64,000 bases of DNA from Actinomadura sp. J1-007 (GCF_009793335.1 NZ_WING01000003.1:930001-994000), one strand, 5' to 3'; counted from the first letter of the stretch, positions 29,825 to 41,638 are shown. Notes: a model not told the origin generated them from the sequence alone. Numbers and translations: made by a program.

Positions 29825-32800
29825 ATGGCGAAACTTCCCGAGCTGCCGAAGCTGAGGATCGCCGGCCCGTTCTGGGCGGCCGAGGCCGAGGTGATCCGGC
29901 TGGCAGATCCGGCCACCAACTTCGCGTTCCGCACCCTGTACGCGGACACGACGCCGCGCCGGGCGGTCGGCGAGGACGGCGTGCTGCTGCCGGGCTCGCT
30001 GCTGGCGCTGGTGTACGTCACCAGCGTCACGATCAGCCCGACCAACGGCGGCGCGCCGCAGTACGTGTGGAAGCGCAGCGGCAACAAGCCCGACGGCAAG
30101 CTGCCGCCCCAGGCGATCCGGGCCGCGATCAACGCGGGCACCGCCAGCCTGCTGCTCCTGCAAGCCCCGGCCGACGGCTGGCCCGAGAACATCGCCGGCA
30201 AGCTGCCGACGTTCACCTGCCTCGGCGGTGAGATCGTCCTCGACCCGATGACGGCCCAGTCCAGCGCCACGCAGAAGCTCTACACCGCGCTGGGCATCGC
30301 GCCGGTGGCGATCGGGCAGCGCACCGGCCCGGCCCGGCTGCTCGGCGCCCTCGCCGTCCACGCCGGCGGCCTCTCGGCCTTCGGCCAGGTCCGCCTGCTG
30401 TGGGACGGCGCGCCGGTCGCCGCCGTGTTCCAGCTCGCCCGGACCGTCCCCGACCCCGAGCCGGCGGCGGGGACCGCGGTGCGCGGCTTCCGGATGACGA
30501 TCGAGGCCGAGCGGCTGACGCAGGCCGAACGGGCGGCGATCATCGCCTCCTGGCGGCGCCTCAATCGCTACCTCAACCCGAACAACCCGTTGAACGGCCT
30601 GGTCCAGCCGGTGCCCTCGCCGGAGTGGGCCACCCTGGAGCTCGCCGACCCGCTCGCCGTCCCGCGCCTCTTCTGGGAGATCGCGCCGTGGCAGGAGCAG
30701 CCCGGCACGCGCCCGATCAGCTTCGCGGGCGACGACTTCAGCGTGCTCCTCAGCGACCGCCGCCCGTACGACCAGAACGCGCAGCCGGACACGCTCGCGC
30801 GGATCACACCGGCCGGTGCGCGCGTGGCCGCCGACGGCACGAGACTGCGGGTGGAGCTGACCGCCGGAGGCCCGCCCGCGGGCTCCACTGGGACGCTCAG
30901 CTACCAGGCCGGACGCGACGGCGCCGGCTGGAACGAGCGGGTCACCCTCGCCGCCACGACGCTCGCGTTCGACCCGAACGAGGCCGCGCGGCGGCTCCGC
31001 GCCACCTTGCAGGTGCCCGAGCCGTCCTGGACCCGGCCGGCGCCCGGTGATGACGCCCAGCACGTCTCTCCGGCGGTGCTGTGGGGGTTCACGCCGTTGG
31101 ACGACGGCTGGGCCCAGCTCCCGCTGCCCAACCTGTCCGAACAGGTCTACCTCGACGCGGGCGTGGCCCGGGCGGAGCCCGCCCCCGCGCCCGTCAACCT
31201 GCTGCGCGGCGCCGTCAGCTACGGCAACGACGATCCGGCCGTGTTCGGCGAGGTCCCCGGCGAGCAGCCCTGGAGCCTCACCCTCGCCGCGGCGCAGCGG
31301 ATGACCGGCACCTGGGTGCTCGGCCCGACCGGCGGGGGGTACGAGCTCCAATCGGCCGAACTCGCGCTGGACGCGCCCGAGGTGGCGGTCAACGGCCTGT
31401 TCTGGCTGAGCACCGAGGCGCCCTCCGCGGCCGACGCCCTGCCCGGCTTCGACGACTGGATCGGCGGCCTGGCGACCGTACCCCTGCACACCGTCACCGG
31501 GCGCGAGCTGTTCGCGCCCCTCGTACGGCTCGCCTTCGAGGCGATCACCTTCGCGTGGCGGACCGCGCCCGCCCCCTCGGCCGGCCTCGGCGCCTGGGCC
31601 TTCCAGTACGGCGTCGACCGGGTGCTGCTGCGGGCCCTGGTGGACGGCGGCGTCCTGCCGCCCGACCTCCTCGGCGTCGCGCTGCCCCTGGTCTGGCGCC
31701 GCCACCCGGCCCTGCCGATGGTGCAGGCCCTCGCGCTCACGCAGAGCGTCAGCCCGCCCAACGTGCCGATCGCCGGGCGGCAGCTCGTGCCGTTCGAGCT
31801 GCCGGTGGTCCGCCAGGACGGCCTGGACCTGCCGGACGGCTGGCGCTTCACGGCGGAGGGCGCCGCGGGCTGGCCGCGCTACGGCGGCGGTTCGTCGCCC
31901 GCCCGCGAATGGCTCGGCGCGGGCGAGGCGAAGCTGTACGACCTGCCCCTGGTGGCGCTGTCGCTGCCCGGCCTGGTGCTCGACCCGCGCCCGGACGGCG
32001 ACCCGCCGCAGAACGATCCCGCGCTCGGCCTGCCCGTCCAGTACCGCTACGACCTGCCGTACACCGACGAGGTCCACGCTCTGGCCCAGCTCCCCCGGAT
32101 CCCCAAGGACCCTCGCGAGAGCTCGCCGCTGCCCGACACGGCACGGCCCGAGCCGCCGCGCCCGCTGACCCGCGCGGACTACGCCGCCCACTGGCGGCGT
32201 CTCGCCGAGCGCGCCGCCCTCGCCGCCGCCGACGGCGTGACCGCGTTCGCCCGGCAGGACGGCCGTACGGTGCTGCGCCACCTGGCCTCGGTCCACGCCT
32301 GGCCGGTCAGCGCCACGTTCGCCCTCGACGGCTATCCCGGCGAACTCCGCCTGGACAACGCCGCCCCCGCCCGAGCGCTCCTCTGGCGCTGACGGGCGAG
32401 ACTGCCCTGCCCGGAATCCAAGGTGACTTCGCCGGCGGGGCGGGCGGCCTGCGCCGCCTGCCCGCGGGCGCGCCCGCGGACTCGGCCCAGTACCGGTTGA
32501 CGGCCGGGAGCATGGCCGCCGGGCTCGCCGGCGACGCGGGCTACACCGACCAGCGCGGCCTGGTACGCGGCGCGAGCCTGCCCGCGACCAACCTGATCAG
32601 GACGCCGCTGAGCCACCCGACCGCGGGTGACGTGCAGCTCACCACCACCCGCCTGCCGCTCACCCTCGGCCACGGGACGGCGAGCTGGCGGCTCTGGTTC
32701 CGCGACCTGCCCGCCCAGGGCGCCGCGTTCACCAAAGCCTCCGCCCGCTCCCCCAAGGCCGTCGAACTCGATCTCGACGGCAACGACCCCGAGGCGCGCA

Positions 32801-35800
32801 GCAGCGACTACGAGCACCGCACCGGGTACGAGTGGCGGCTGCGCCCGCTGGGCGACGACCCCGACGAGCCCGCGCCCGGCCTCGACCTGTTCGGCCTGCG
32901 CTTCTTCCCGCTGGTGCTCGACCGCGTGGCGTTCTCCGGCGACGGCGTGGCCGCGGTCGAGGTGATCGGGCGGCTCCAGCTCCCGGTGGCCGGCTCCGAC
33001 GACGAGCAGACCGATCTGAGCAACTGCGTGCGGCTGACGTTCTCCGGCGGCGGCGCCGAACTGCGCCTCAGCGCCGTCGGCATCGAGGGCGACGCCTTGG
33101 AGTGGCCGCTGGCCGTCTCGGCGGGCGAAGCGGGCGACGCGCCGCGCCTGCGGGTCGGCCGCGTCGCGCTGGCGTCCGGCGGCGCCGGGCTGACCGTCGA
33201 GCAGGCGCGGCTGTACTTCCACCTGTTCCAGGTGGAGTGGGCGGTCGGCCTGCCGCCGATCGGCTTCCCGAACCCCGCGACGCCGCCGTTCACCCTGCCC
33301 GGGGCGAACGGCCCGGACCCGATCGTGCCGCAGCGGGTCGCCCTCGGCCTCGACATGACCGGCGGCGAGCACACCCTGAACCTCACTCTCGCCGTGCGGA
33401 TCGGCAGGCCGCCGACGGGTCTGGAGGCTCTCTACCGGTTCGACGAGGGCGGCGGCACCACCGTCCACGACTCCTCCGGCACGGGCGAGCCGCTGCACCT
33501 GAACGCGGCCTCGGCCCAGGGCATGAGCTGGGGCCCGAACGGCCTGACGCTGACCAAGCCGACGCTCATCCGCTCGGGCGCTCCCGCCGCGAAGCTGAAC
33601 GCCGCGATGAAGGCCAGCGACGAGATCAGCGTCGAGGCGTGGGTGGAGCCCGTCTCCGGCCTGCTGACGAGCGGGCAGTTCAACCTCGTCACCGTCTCGT
33701 CCGACGCCGAGCACAGGAACGTGACCGTCCAGCAGCGCAAGGGGCTGCTCAACTCGTCCTCCGTGGACGCGTGGCTGCGCACCGACGCCACGAACGAGGA
33801 GGGCGCCCCCGACCTGGCCACCCCGGCCGGGTCGCTCAGCGCGTCCCTGACCCACCTGGCCTACACCCGTTCCGCCGACGGCCGGACCCGGATCTACATC
33901 AACGGGCAGCTCAAGGCCGAGCAGAACGTGGGCGGGAGCCTGGACGCCTGGGACGACCGGTTCGAACTGGCCCTCGGCGACGAGATCACGGGCGGCCGGG
34001 CCTGGCTCGGCACCTACCGCATGGTCGCCCTCTACAGCCGCGCGCTCACCGCCGAGGAGGTGTCCGCGCGCTTCGGCGCGGGTCCGGCGACGCCGCCCCC
34101 CACGGCCAGAGGCCAGGCCGTCACCGCCTCGCTGACCTTCGACCTGATGGCGCGGGGGAAGGACCGTTTCACGCTCGACGCCGCGAACCTCTTCGGCGAT
34201 CTCACGCTCGCGGTCACGCTGCCCGACGGTTCGCCCGCGGCCCTGGCCGACGACACGACGCTGCAATTCGGCTGGAACGGCTACAGCGCCCCGCAGCCCG
34301 AAGGGCTCCAGTTCCTGCCGGGCATGCGCCTGGCCGACGCCCGGACGCCCGGCCTCGGCGAACGCGCCGCCCCCGGCTTCGCGACGATCACGTTCCGCGC
34401 CACCGCCCGGCCCGACGACCTGCCGAAGCTGCCCCTGACCGGCGCGTTCGTGGAGGCTCTGCTCGTCGCCCACTGGGGCCGTTCGCTGCACGACGCCGGG
34501 CCCGGCCAGAGCGTCGACGCCGCGGAGCTGTACGGCTCCTCGGCGGGCGACGTCGTGGTGGGCTACACCTCGCGTCTGGAGGGCTCGGACTGGCAGGAGA
34601 AGTTCCTGCTCAACGGGATGCTGACCGCGACCGACCTGGTCTCCTGGCCGCAGCAGCTCAGCTACGACGCGGCCAACGCGCGCATCACCCTGCCCGCGGC
34701 CCGCACCGCCGGGTCCCCGCCCCTGACCCATACGCGCCACACGATCAGGGTGCTGCTGAACCAGCACGAGCTGCCCGCGTCCACGCTGACCGGCGCGGAC
34801 GGCCCGCTGCTGTTCACGTTCGCCCAGGGGCGGAGCTGGCAGACCCTGGCCCTGGTCGAGCACCAGCTCGTCCAGGTGTCGCCGGCGGCCGACGGGAGCG
34901 GCGGGACGCTGGGCCAGGAGACGCGGTGGACGGCCGTACAGGAGGTGCGCCTGCTCGCGCCCCAGCGCGCCGCGCGGTTCCTGCGCGCGATGGCCGCCCT
35001 CAAGACCACCGACCCCGTCGAGGGCGTCAGCCCGCTCGGCAGCGTGAGCGGCGGCTACCTGGGCGCCGGGCTGTCGGCGCTGCTCGCCGACTCGGGGCTG
35101 CGCTCGACGCACTGCCCAAGGACACGCTGCTCATCGAGGCGAGCGCCCATCATCTGATCAGGCTCGTTCCCGCCGCGGAGAGCGTGGCGACCACGCTCCA
35201 GTTCCTCCCGACCGGCAGTCAGGGCGCCGTGCTCAGCAGCCCGGCGGACTACGCGCCCAGCGACCCGACCGACCCGCGCTGGCTGCTGCTGACGATGCCG
35301 TTCCTCGGACGGCTCCAGGACACGGCGCGCGACCTGGCTCAGCCGGCCGCCGGGCAGCCCAGCCCGCTGCAAATCGACCCGCTGCTGCTCGTCGCCCGCC
35401 TCCGCGCCTCGGCCCCCACCGCCGCGCTGCCCGGCCTGGCTCTCGCCCTCTGCGGCTGGGCCGACAGCGCGCCGCTGACCGTCACCCTCGCCGGCCTGGA
35501 CACCGCTGTCGGCCGCAGCTTCGCTCGGCTCGACCCGTTGGCCTTGGAGGAGAGCTGGTTCCGCGCGCAGAACCCGTCGCCCGAGCCGCAGGACGAGCTA
35601 CTGCAAAGCGTCATCGCGGCCCTTCCTGAGACGCCGGCCCGGCTCAGCCGCCCGGTCGCGCTGCGCCAGGCGTTCGACCCGCGTCGCCCCTTCTACCCGC
35701 CACGGCCGGACGACCGGCCGGCACTGGCAGAACCATCGCCGTACGCCGATCCCGTGTGGCGCGAGGACGGGCTGCTGCTGACGCAGTCCGTGAGCAGTCT

Positions 35801-38468
35801 GGCGCCGACCAGCAAGCCGCCGTACGGCTGGATGCTGGCCGCGGCGCTCATCACGAGCAGCGGCCTGCTCGGCGGGCCTCCCGCCGGTGGCCAAGGACCG
35901 CGCCGCTATCCCGCGGCCACCCTCATTCCCGCGCCGCTGGCGCTCGACGGGACGAGCAACCCGCGCCCGCTGAACATCGTCGTCAGCCCGTACCTGGGGC
36001 TCCAGTGGCGGCCTGCTCCGCCGGTGCCGCAGACCGGCCCTTCGCCGCTGCGGCCCCGCCTGCTGCTGGCCGAACTGCTCTGCCTCGCGCCCAGCACCAT
36101 GCGGCTGCACCCCGTCGCGAGCCGCATGTGGAGCGTGCAGCCCGACAATCCCGAGCTGGCCGACGAATCGCACCTGCGCGCCCAGGCCCAGAGCTGGGCC
36201 GTCCAGTCCCAGCGCCTCCTGGCGCCGGAGTCGCCGATCGCGGTGCTGCGCTACCGGATCATCAGCGACAACACCCGCCCGGACGACCTGGAAGAGGCGG
36301 CCCTGACCACGGGCTACGCCTTCGCCCTGGTCCGAGTGGAGTCCGCGTCGCCACTGGCGAGGCGGCTGTTCCGCATCCGCCCGGAACTCTCCGGCCTGCG
36401 CTACCGCGAAGGCCAGTGCGGTATCGCGGCGATCCCCGCGGACGCCCACGACTTCGAGCTCGCGCCGCCGCAGACGGTCGGCGTACAGCCGCTCCACCTC
36501 ACCCAGCGCCCGGTGCGCGGAGACCTGCCGGCGTGGCCCTGGGGTCTCAGCGCGCTGCGCGTCAGCGTGCACTACACCAAGGGGCAGCAGGGCGTCGTCG
36601 GCGCGGCCACTCCCGGCGCGGCGGGCCAGACGCTCTGGTGGCAGACGGTCCAGCGGACGGTGCAGTTCCGCTCGGCGCTGCACACCGACCGCCCGGCGGG
36701 CGGCCTGCCGCGGCGCTTCCGCGCACCGGCCGTGAGCAGCTTGCTGCCCGCGCCGCCCGACCCGCCGCTGCCCGCGCTGACCGCGCCTTTGTTCGACCAG
36801 CCCGCCCTTCCCGAGCCGGACGGTCCGCGGGCGGGGGTCCCCGAGGGGCTGGCCCGCTGGCAGCCCGTCCTGCCCGGCGGGTTCCGCTACCTGGTGAGCG
36901 GCGCACGGGCCGGGGTGTTCGTGACGCTGCGCAACCAGGTCCTGCGCCAGAGCGGCGTGCTCCTGACCGGGGAGCACCCGCGCCCGCGCGGCCTCGCCAT
37001 GCTCTCCGGCGGGCTGCCGGTGGAGCACCGCGCGCCGCGTCCCGTACCGCTGCCGGCGAACGCCGACGGCCGGCAGGGGGTCGCGCTGCGCACCTGGGCG
37101 AGCCACTTCGCCCCCGACGAGGCGGCACTGGTCACGCCGTCCCCGGCCGACGAGGCGTTCCGCGCCGGGTTCGAGGACCCGCCGGAGAACCCGACCTACC
37201 GGCAGACCGCCCAGCGCCTGCGGATGCAGCTCGCCGCCGTCGAGCGCCACACGCTGGACGTGGGCTGGGACGGCGTCCTGACCTTCGTCTACCGGGTGGA
37301 CGGGAGCATCACGCTGCTCGGCGGGCAGGAACCGGAGACGCCGGAGACCGGCATCCTCGACTGGGTCCTCGCCCTGGAGCTGGTGGACGGCGGGCGGGTC
37401 ACGGCGCTCGCCGACATCACCGCTCCGACGCTGGCGCTGACACCGGCCCTGCGGGCCCAGCTCGGCGCGGTCGGCGTGCCCCTGCCGGGGCCGGAGGTCG
37501 ACACCGTCGACACGGCGAAGCTCGCGATCCGCCAGTTCGGACTGCCCGGCGACCCGAAGACCCGCGCCGACCGGGCCCGCGAGCTGATCGCGGGCATGCC
37601 GCCCGGCGCGGCGGTCCACGCGCGGGTCAAGGCGCGGTTCGCCCCTCACCTGCCGGGCGCGGAGCCGTACCACGACGGGTACGCCCAGGTGCTGCGCTTC
37701 CCGCTCCGCGTGGCCGACCCGAACGCGCCGTACCTGCCGCTCGTCCCGCGCTACGTCCATTTCGAGGACCCCGAGTACAACCGGCGGCTCGCCTCGCCTT
37801 CCGCGCACGCCAGCGTCCCGGCGCAGTTCCCCCAGCAGCAGGCGGGCGGTACGAGCCCGCAGCGCGTCATCACGCTCTCCGCCGAGCGGCGGGAGTGCAA
37901 CCCGGACGGCACGCTCGCCCTGCGCTTCGACTGGGACGCGCCGCCGCCGGGCAGCCCGAAGGTCACGCTGACGCTCCAGAGGATCGACCTGGACCAGACC
38001 CCGCGCGACCTGGCGGACCCGAACGCCGCAGGCGGGCCGCGACGGCTCGACCCGGGGAAGCTGTACGAGCTCTCGCTAGCCGCGATCCAGAAGCTGAACG
38101 GTCCGTTCACTCCTGGCGAGCGGCTGCGGCTCGTTCTGCACGTCGACTCGGGCCCGGTGAAGCCGGTCGTGGTGCGGCTCGACATCACCATCGTCGAGGC
38201 TCCGGTGATCCCCGCGACGGACGCGGCGTACGCGCTGCTGCGCAGGCAGGCGGCCGGCGACCGCACGCACGTCGAGTGCCCGCGCTTCGCGTGGGGCCCG
38301 GAGGCGCAGCGTGTCGAGCTGGTGAACCCGGCGGACCTGCGCACGGAGGTGGTGCGGCGGCGCGCGGTGTTCCAGTTCACCGACTCGACCCGTCCCGGCC
38401 GAGCAGAGGACTACACCGTCCAGAAGGTCAGTCCGACGGGCTCGACGCATATCCCGCTGGACGGCTGA
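29825..38468 (+). CDS. Giant protein 2 (about 2,881 residues) with LamG-like domain, two frame breaks
   Basis: Function unknown. After repair the protein runs unbroken through three frames, with breaks between 32355 and 32395 and at about 35100 in a GGGG run. A clear laminin-G/concanavalin-like domain lies at about residues 1,195-1,420: LEALYRFDEGGGTTVHDSSG, EISVEAWVEP, THLAYTRSADGRTRIYINGQ and GTYRMVALYSRALTAEEVSA. Such domains bind glycans or other surface ligands. The flanks are beta-rich with many Pro-rich linkers and no recognised catalytic motif, signal peptide or membrane helix. Start ATG 29825 has AGGAG seven bases upstream and is 55 bp after giant 1, so all three genes form one operon. 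It may be a binding partner of giant 1. Confidence 0.7.
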
Positions 38469-38517
38469 TGCCCGTCTCCGATACGGCGGTGCCGGTTTGC
38501 GGCGGTGCCGGGCGGAG

Positions 38518-40266
38518 TCACGGGGTCGGGGTCCAGGGCGGACGGAGCTGTTCGGCGGTGGAGCGCAGGATCGCCACGACGCGCCGGGTCGCCATCTCGA
38601 AAGCGGCGGGGAAGCTCCCGGTCGCCGCGCCGACCGGGGCGAGCGAGACCGCGAGGTCGTCCAGGTCGCGGGCGATCTCGCGCCGCCGGTGCGCCTCGCC
38701 GGGCGTGAGGCCGACGCGGGCGCGCAAGCGTTCCTCCAGGTCGGCGACCACGTCCTCGTTCACGATCCACTGCCGGTGGGCCTGGGCGTAGGCGTCCGGG
38801 TCCGGGGCCCCGGCCGACCGCTGGAGCCGTACGGCCAGCTCGGCGCACTCGGCGGCGGGCACGCCGACCAGCCTGTGGCGCAGCACGCGCGCGAACCGCC
38901 TCGTCTGCGCGCGGACCGTGGGCAGCTCGACGGGAGCGGGTCCGGGACGCGCGCGGTCAACGCGCAGGCCGGGCGGGAGGGACGGCGTGACGGGCCTGGG
39001 CGGGACGGGCGGGCCGTCCTGGCCCGGGGTCGGCTCGCCGCGCATCAGGACGGTGCGCCGCGCCGCCCTCAGGCCCGCCTCGTAACCGAAACGGCGGTCG
39101 CCGTCGCCCAGCAGGGGAAGCTCGTCGATCCTGCCCGCCACCTCGTGCAGGACCTCGCGCAGGGAGAGCCGTTCGGACGGCCGGGCCGGGCGTTCGTCGG
39201 CCTCGGCGACCGTCTCCAGCCATGACCGCAACTGCGCGGCGGCCTCGGCGGCGTCGGTGGCGCCCGTGTGGGCGGCGTCGACCTCGCGCCATTCCGGTAC
39301 GGCCTCCAGGAGCACTTCTGCCAGGTCCGTGGCCAGCCGCCGCCTGTCCTCGGCGAAGTAGACGCCGAGGATGTAGCGGGGGAACACGACGGACTCCACC
39401 GCGGCGCCGAGCGTGCGGACGCGGCCCTTGTGGTCGGGCGCCGCCGAACGAGCCGGGGCGGCGACGTCCTCGGGCGGGACGGCGGGCGAGGCGGCGGGCG
39501 GGGGCGTCAGCGCGGCGGTCGGCGGGGGCGTGGGCGGTGCCGTCGGCGGGGAGGTGTCCGCGGGCCCGTTCGCGGCCGGAAACGGGGACGACCCGTTCGC
39601 GCGGGTCGTGTCGGGTGCGAAGGCGGCGAGGGCCGGGGGGACGGTGAGGATCCGGTCCACCAGGCCGTGCGCGAGGGCCTCCCCCGCGGTGAACCACCGT
39701 CCCTCCCGGGCGTCCATCGCGACCTGCCCGAACGGGAGGCCGGTATCCTCCGCGATCATCCGCAGGACGCGGTCGTCCCACGCCGCGTCGGCGCTTCCGG
39801 CGGCGCTTCCGGCCGCGAACGGGTCGGACGGGGACGGGTCGGGCGCGAACGGGTCGGACGGGGACGGGTCGGGCGCGAACGGGTCGGGCGCGAACGGGTC
39901 GGACGGGGACGGGGACGCTCCTGCGGGAAGTGTCAGCCGGATCCTGGCGTGCGACAGGGCGCAGCGCCTGCCGGGCGTTCCGGCCGAGAACACCAGTTGC
40001 GCCGCCCCGGCCGCGACGCCGATGACCACGGTGGTGACGTCCGCCTGGAGGTACTTGATCGTGTCGCGTACCGCCAGGCCCGCGGTGAGCCGGCCGCCCG
40101 GCGAGTCGATGTAGAGGAACATGCCGGCTGCCGGGTCGACCGCCGCGAGCAGGAGCAGGTCCGCGCAGACCCGGTTGGCCACGGCGCCGTCGAGGTCGCC
40201 GTTGATCAGCAGCACGCGGGCCTGGAAGAGCTTCGCGCGGACGGAGTCGTCCTGGGCGTCCGCCAT
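38518..40266 (-). CDS. ClpP-like protein lacking catalytic residues, with long C-terminal extension
   Basis: 582 residues. The first 200 follow the ClpP/crotonase fold: FQARVLLINGDLDGAVANRV, then MFLYIDSPGGRLTAGLAVRD, TTVVIGVAAGAAQLVFSAGT and PGRRCALSHARI. In active ClpP the block reads GxAAS (nucleophile Ser) and ends ARVxIHQP (His). Here they are GVAAG and ARIRLTLP, so both catalytic residues are lost. An insert of Asp-Pro-Phe-Ala/Asp-Pro-Ser repeats (39815-39916) interrupts the fold before AWDDRVLRMIAEDTGLPFGQ, the region of the usual third catalytic residue. A Pro/Ala linker and a roughly 280-residue charged, helical C-terminal domain of unknown type follow. It is convergent with the giant operon, so not co-transcribed with it. 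Confidence 0.75.
   Translation of the reverse strand: MADAQDDSVRAKLFQARVLLINGDLDGAVANRVCADLLLLAAVDPAAGMFLYIDSPGGRLTAGLAVRDTIKYLQADVTTVVIGVAAGAAQLVFSAGTPGRRCALSHARIRLTLPAGASPSPSDPFAPDPFAPDPSPSDPFAPDPSPSDPFAAGSAAGSADAAWDDRVLRMIAEDTGLPFGQVAMDAREGRWFTAGEALAHGLVDRILTVPPALAAFAPDTTRANGSSPFPAANGPADTSPPTAPPTPPPTAALTPPPAASPAVPPEDVAAPARSAAPDHKGRVRTLGAAVESVVFPRYILGVYFAEDRRRLATDLAEVLLEAVPEWREVDAAHTGATDAAEAAAQLRSWLETVAEADERPARPSERLSLREVLHEVAGRIDELPLLGDGDRRFGYEAGLRAARRTVLMRGEPTPGQDGPPVPPRPVTPSLPPGLRVDRARPGPAPVELPTVRAQTRRFARVLRHRLVGVPAAECAELAVRLQRSAGAPDPDAYAQAHRQWIVNEDVVADLEERLRARVGLTPGEAHRRREIARDLDDLAVSLAPVGAATGSFPAAFEMATRRVVAILRSTAEQLRPPWTPTP
39815..39916. repeat. 30-bp-type tandem repeats inside the ClpP-like gene
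   Basis: Repeats built from GCGAACGGGTCGGACGGGGA and related units stay in frame and encode alternating Asp-Pro-Phe-Ala and Asp-Pro-Ser-Pro-Ser blocks. Copies are nearly identical, indicating recent expansion by slippage. Confidence 0.85.
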
Positions 40267-40414
40267 GCCGTGCCCTCCCGATGCCGCGCTCCCGCGCCGA
40301 ACGCGTCCGGCGCGCCGCCTCTCGCTGCGTCGTCGGGATGGTAGTGCGGCGGGCGCGGGAGGGGTCCCGGGGTGACGGCGACGGGTCGGCGTCCGCGCGG
40401 GTGCCTCCGCTGGG

Positions 40415-41413
40415 TCAGGTCCGGGGGCGTACGCGGCGGGTGGCGAGGAGCGTGCCGGTGCCGCCGAGGACGAGCCCGACGATGGCGAGGGGCTTCAGCG
40501 CCTGGCCGACCACCAGCCAGGCCATCACCGCGGTGACCGACGGCGTCAGGAAGAAGGCCGTGCTGACCCGGTTGGCGGGCATGCGCCGCAGCATCGCGTT
40601 GAGCAGGACGAACGCGGCGATGGAGTTGATCAGGACCATCCAGGCGACGGACCCGCCGAAGGCCGTCCAGTCCGACACCCGCGGCTCGCCCGCCACCAGG
40701 CACAGCGGGCCGAGGGCGAGGGCGCTGACGAGCAGTTGCGCGGCGGTGCCGGTGCGGACGTCCATGTCCGGGACGAACCGCTTCTGGTAGAGCGTGCCGA
40801 AGCTGAGGCCGAACAGCCCGAGCAGGCACAGGACGGCGCCCGCGGCCGACAGGCTCACGCGGTCAGCGACCGCGAGCACCGCGCCGGTCGCGCCGATGGC
40901 GAAGCCGAGGCCCTGGCGGAGGCTGAGCCGTTCGCCGAGGAAGCGGCCGGCGACCGCGATCACGACGGGGCTGAGCCCCTGGACGAGGGAGATGACCGCG
41001 GCCGGGTAGCCCTTGCCGAGCAGGGTGTAGAAGCTGCCGAACTGCACCGCCTGGATCAGCAGGCCGCAGACCGCGACGTGCGCCAGGGCCCGTCCGCGCG
41101 GCCACGGAGCCCGCTTGACCAGGGCGTACGCGGCGAGGAGCACCCCGGCCAGTCCGAAGCGCGCGAACATCAGCAGCAGCGGGGAGGCGGCGTGGACGCC
41201 CGGCACGCCCGCGACGAACGCGCTGCTCCACAGGACGATGAACGCGGCCGGAGCGAGCGCCGCCGGACGCGCGCCGCGCCTGGGGGCGTCCGCCGCGTCC
41301 GGCGCTGGACGGCCCGTTCCGCCGGTCCGCGAAGCGTGGCGAGACGGACCGGGCGGCGGGACGGTGACGGGTTCGGGTTGCGGTGCGGGCATGCCTGACC
41401 GCGGCGAGGTCAT
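40415..41413 (-). CDS. EamA-family (DMT) permease
   Basis: Drug/metabolite transporter of 332 residues in the cytoplasmic membrane, with about ten hydrophobic segments in two EamA repeats. Segments include AAFIVLWSSAFVAGVPG at the first helix, FARFGLAGVLLAAYALVKR, GKGYPAAVISLVQGLSPVVI with FLGERLSLRQGLGFAIGATG, and in the second half ANRVSTAFFLTPSVTAVMAW. A polar N-terminal extension of about 50 residues precedes the first helix, so a start further inside (for example ATG 41392) is possible. The substrate is unknown. It is separated from the glycerol operon by 234 bp with GC-rich repeats, so it may be its own unit. Confidence 0.87.
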   Translation of the reverse strand: MTSPRSGMPAPQPEPVTVPPPGPSRHASRTGGTGRPAPDAADAPRRGARPAALAPAAFIVLWSSAFVAGVPGVHAASPLLLMFARFGLAGVLLAAYALVKRAPWPRGRALAHVAVCGLLIQAVQFGSFYTLLGKGYPAAVISLVQGLSPVVIAVAGRFLGERLSLRQGLGFAIGATGAVLAVADRVSLSAAGAVLCLLGLFGLSFGTLYQKRFVPDMDVRTGTAAQLLVSALALGPLCLVAGEPRVSDWTAFGGSVAWMVLINSIAAFVLLNAMLRRMPANRVSTAFFLTPSVTAVMAWLVVGQALKPLAIVGLVLGGTGTLLATRRVRPRT

Positions 41414-41590
41414 GGTGTGGGTTCCTTCGATGGGAGCGGGCCCGCCGGCGGACGGCTCGCCGTCGGCGGACGGCTGGGGGCCCGCGGCGGCCGGCCCGCC
41501 CGAAGGCCCCGCCCCACGGGAACGGCACGCCTGTGAACGGCGCGTTCCGTGCAGGGCGTGGCCGGGGGCGGGCCGCCGCGCGGGCGGGGT

Positions 41591-41638
41591 GCCGCGCGGG
41601 CGGGGTGCCGCGCGGGCGGGGTGCCGCGCGGGCGGGGT
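41591..41638. repeat. Three perfect 16-bp tandem repeats, intergenic
   Basis: Three exact copies of GCCGCGCGGGCGGGGT, with a shortened fourth just before (41577-41590), lie between the EamA gene and the glycerol operon end. On the minus strand they follow the glpP-like stop and could form G-rich structures or act in termination. Confidence 0.85.

Noticed and set aside
32332..35112. 926-residue antisense frame under giant protein 2
   Set aside because: It overlaps the clear LamG-like domain on the plus strand and has no motif of its own.
16027..38468. Contractile injection system or phage tail cluster
   Set aside because: Fibre-like repeats and giant proteins raised the idea, but no sheath, tube, baseplate, AAA+ or tape-measure gene is present.
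19778..38468. Modular polyketide or peptide synthase
   Set aside because: The gene size suggested it, but no ketosynthase, acyltransferase, condensation, adenylation or carrier-protein motif is seen.
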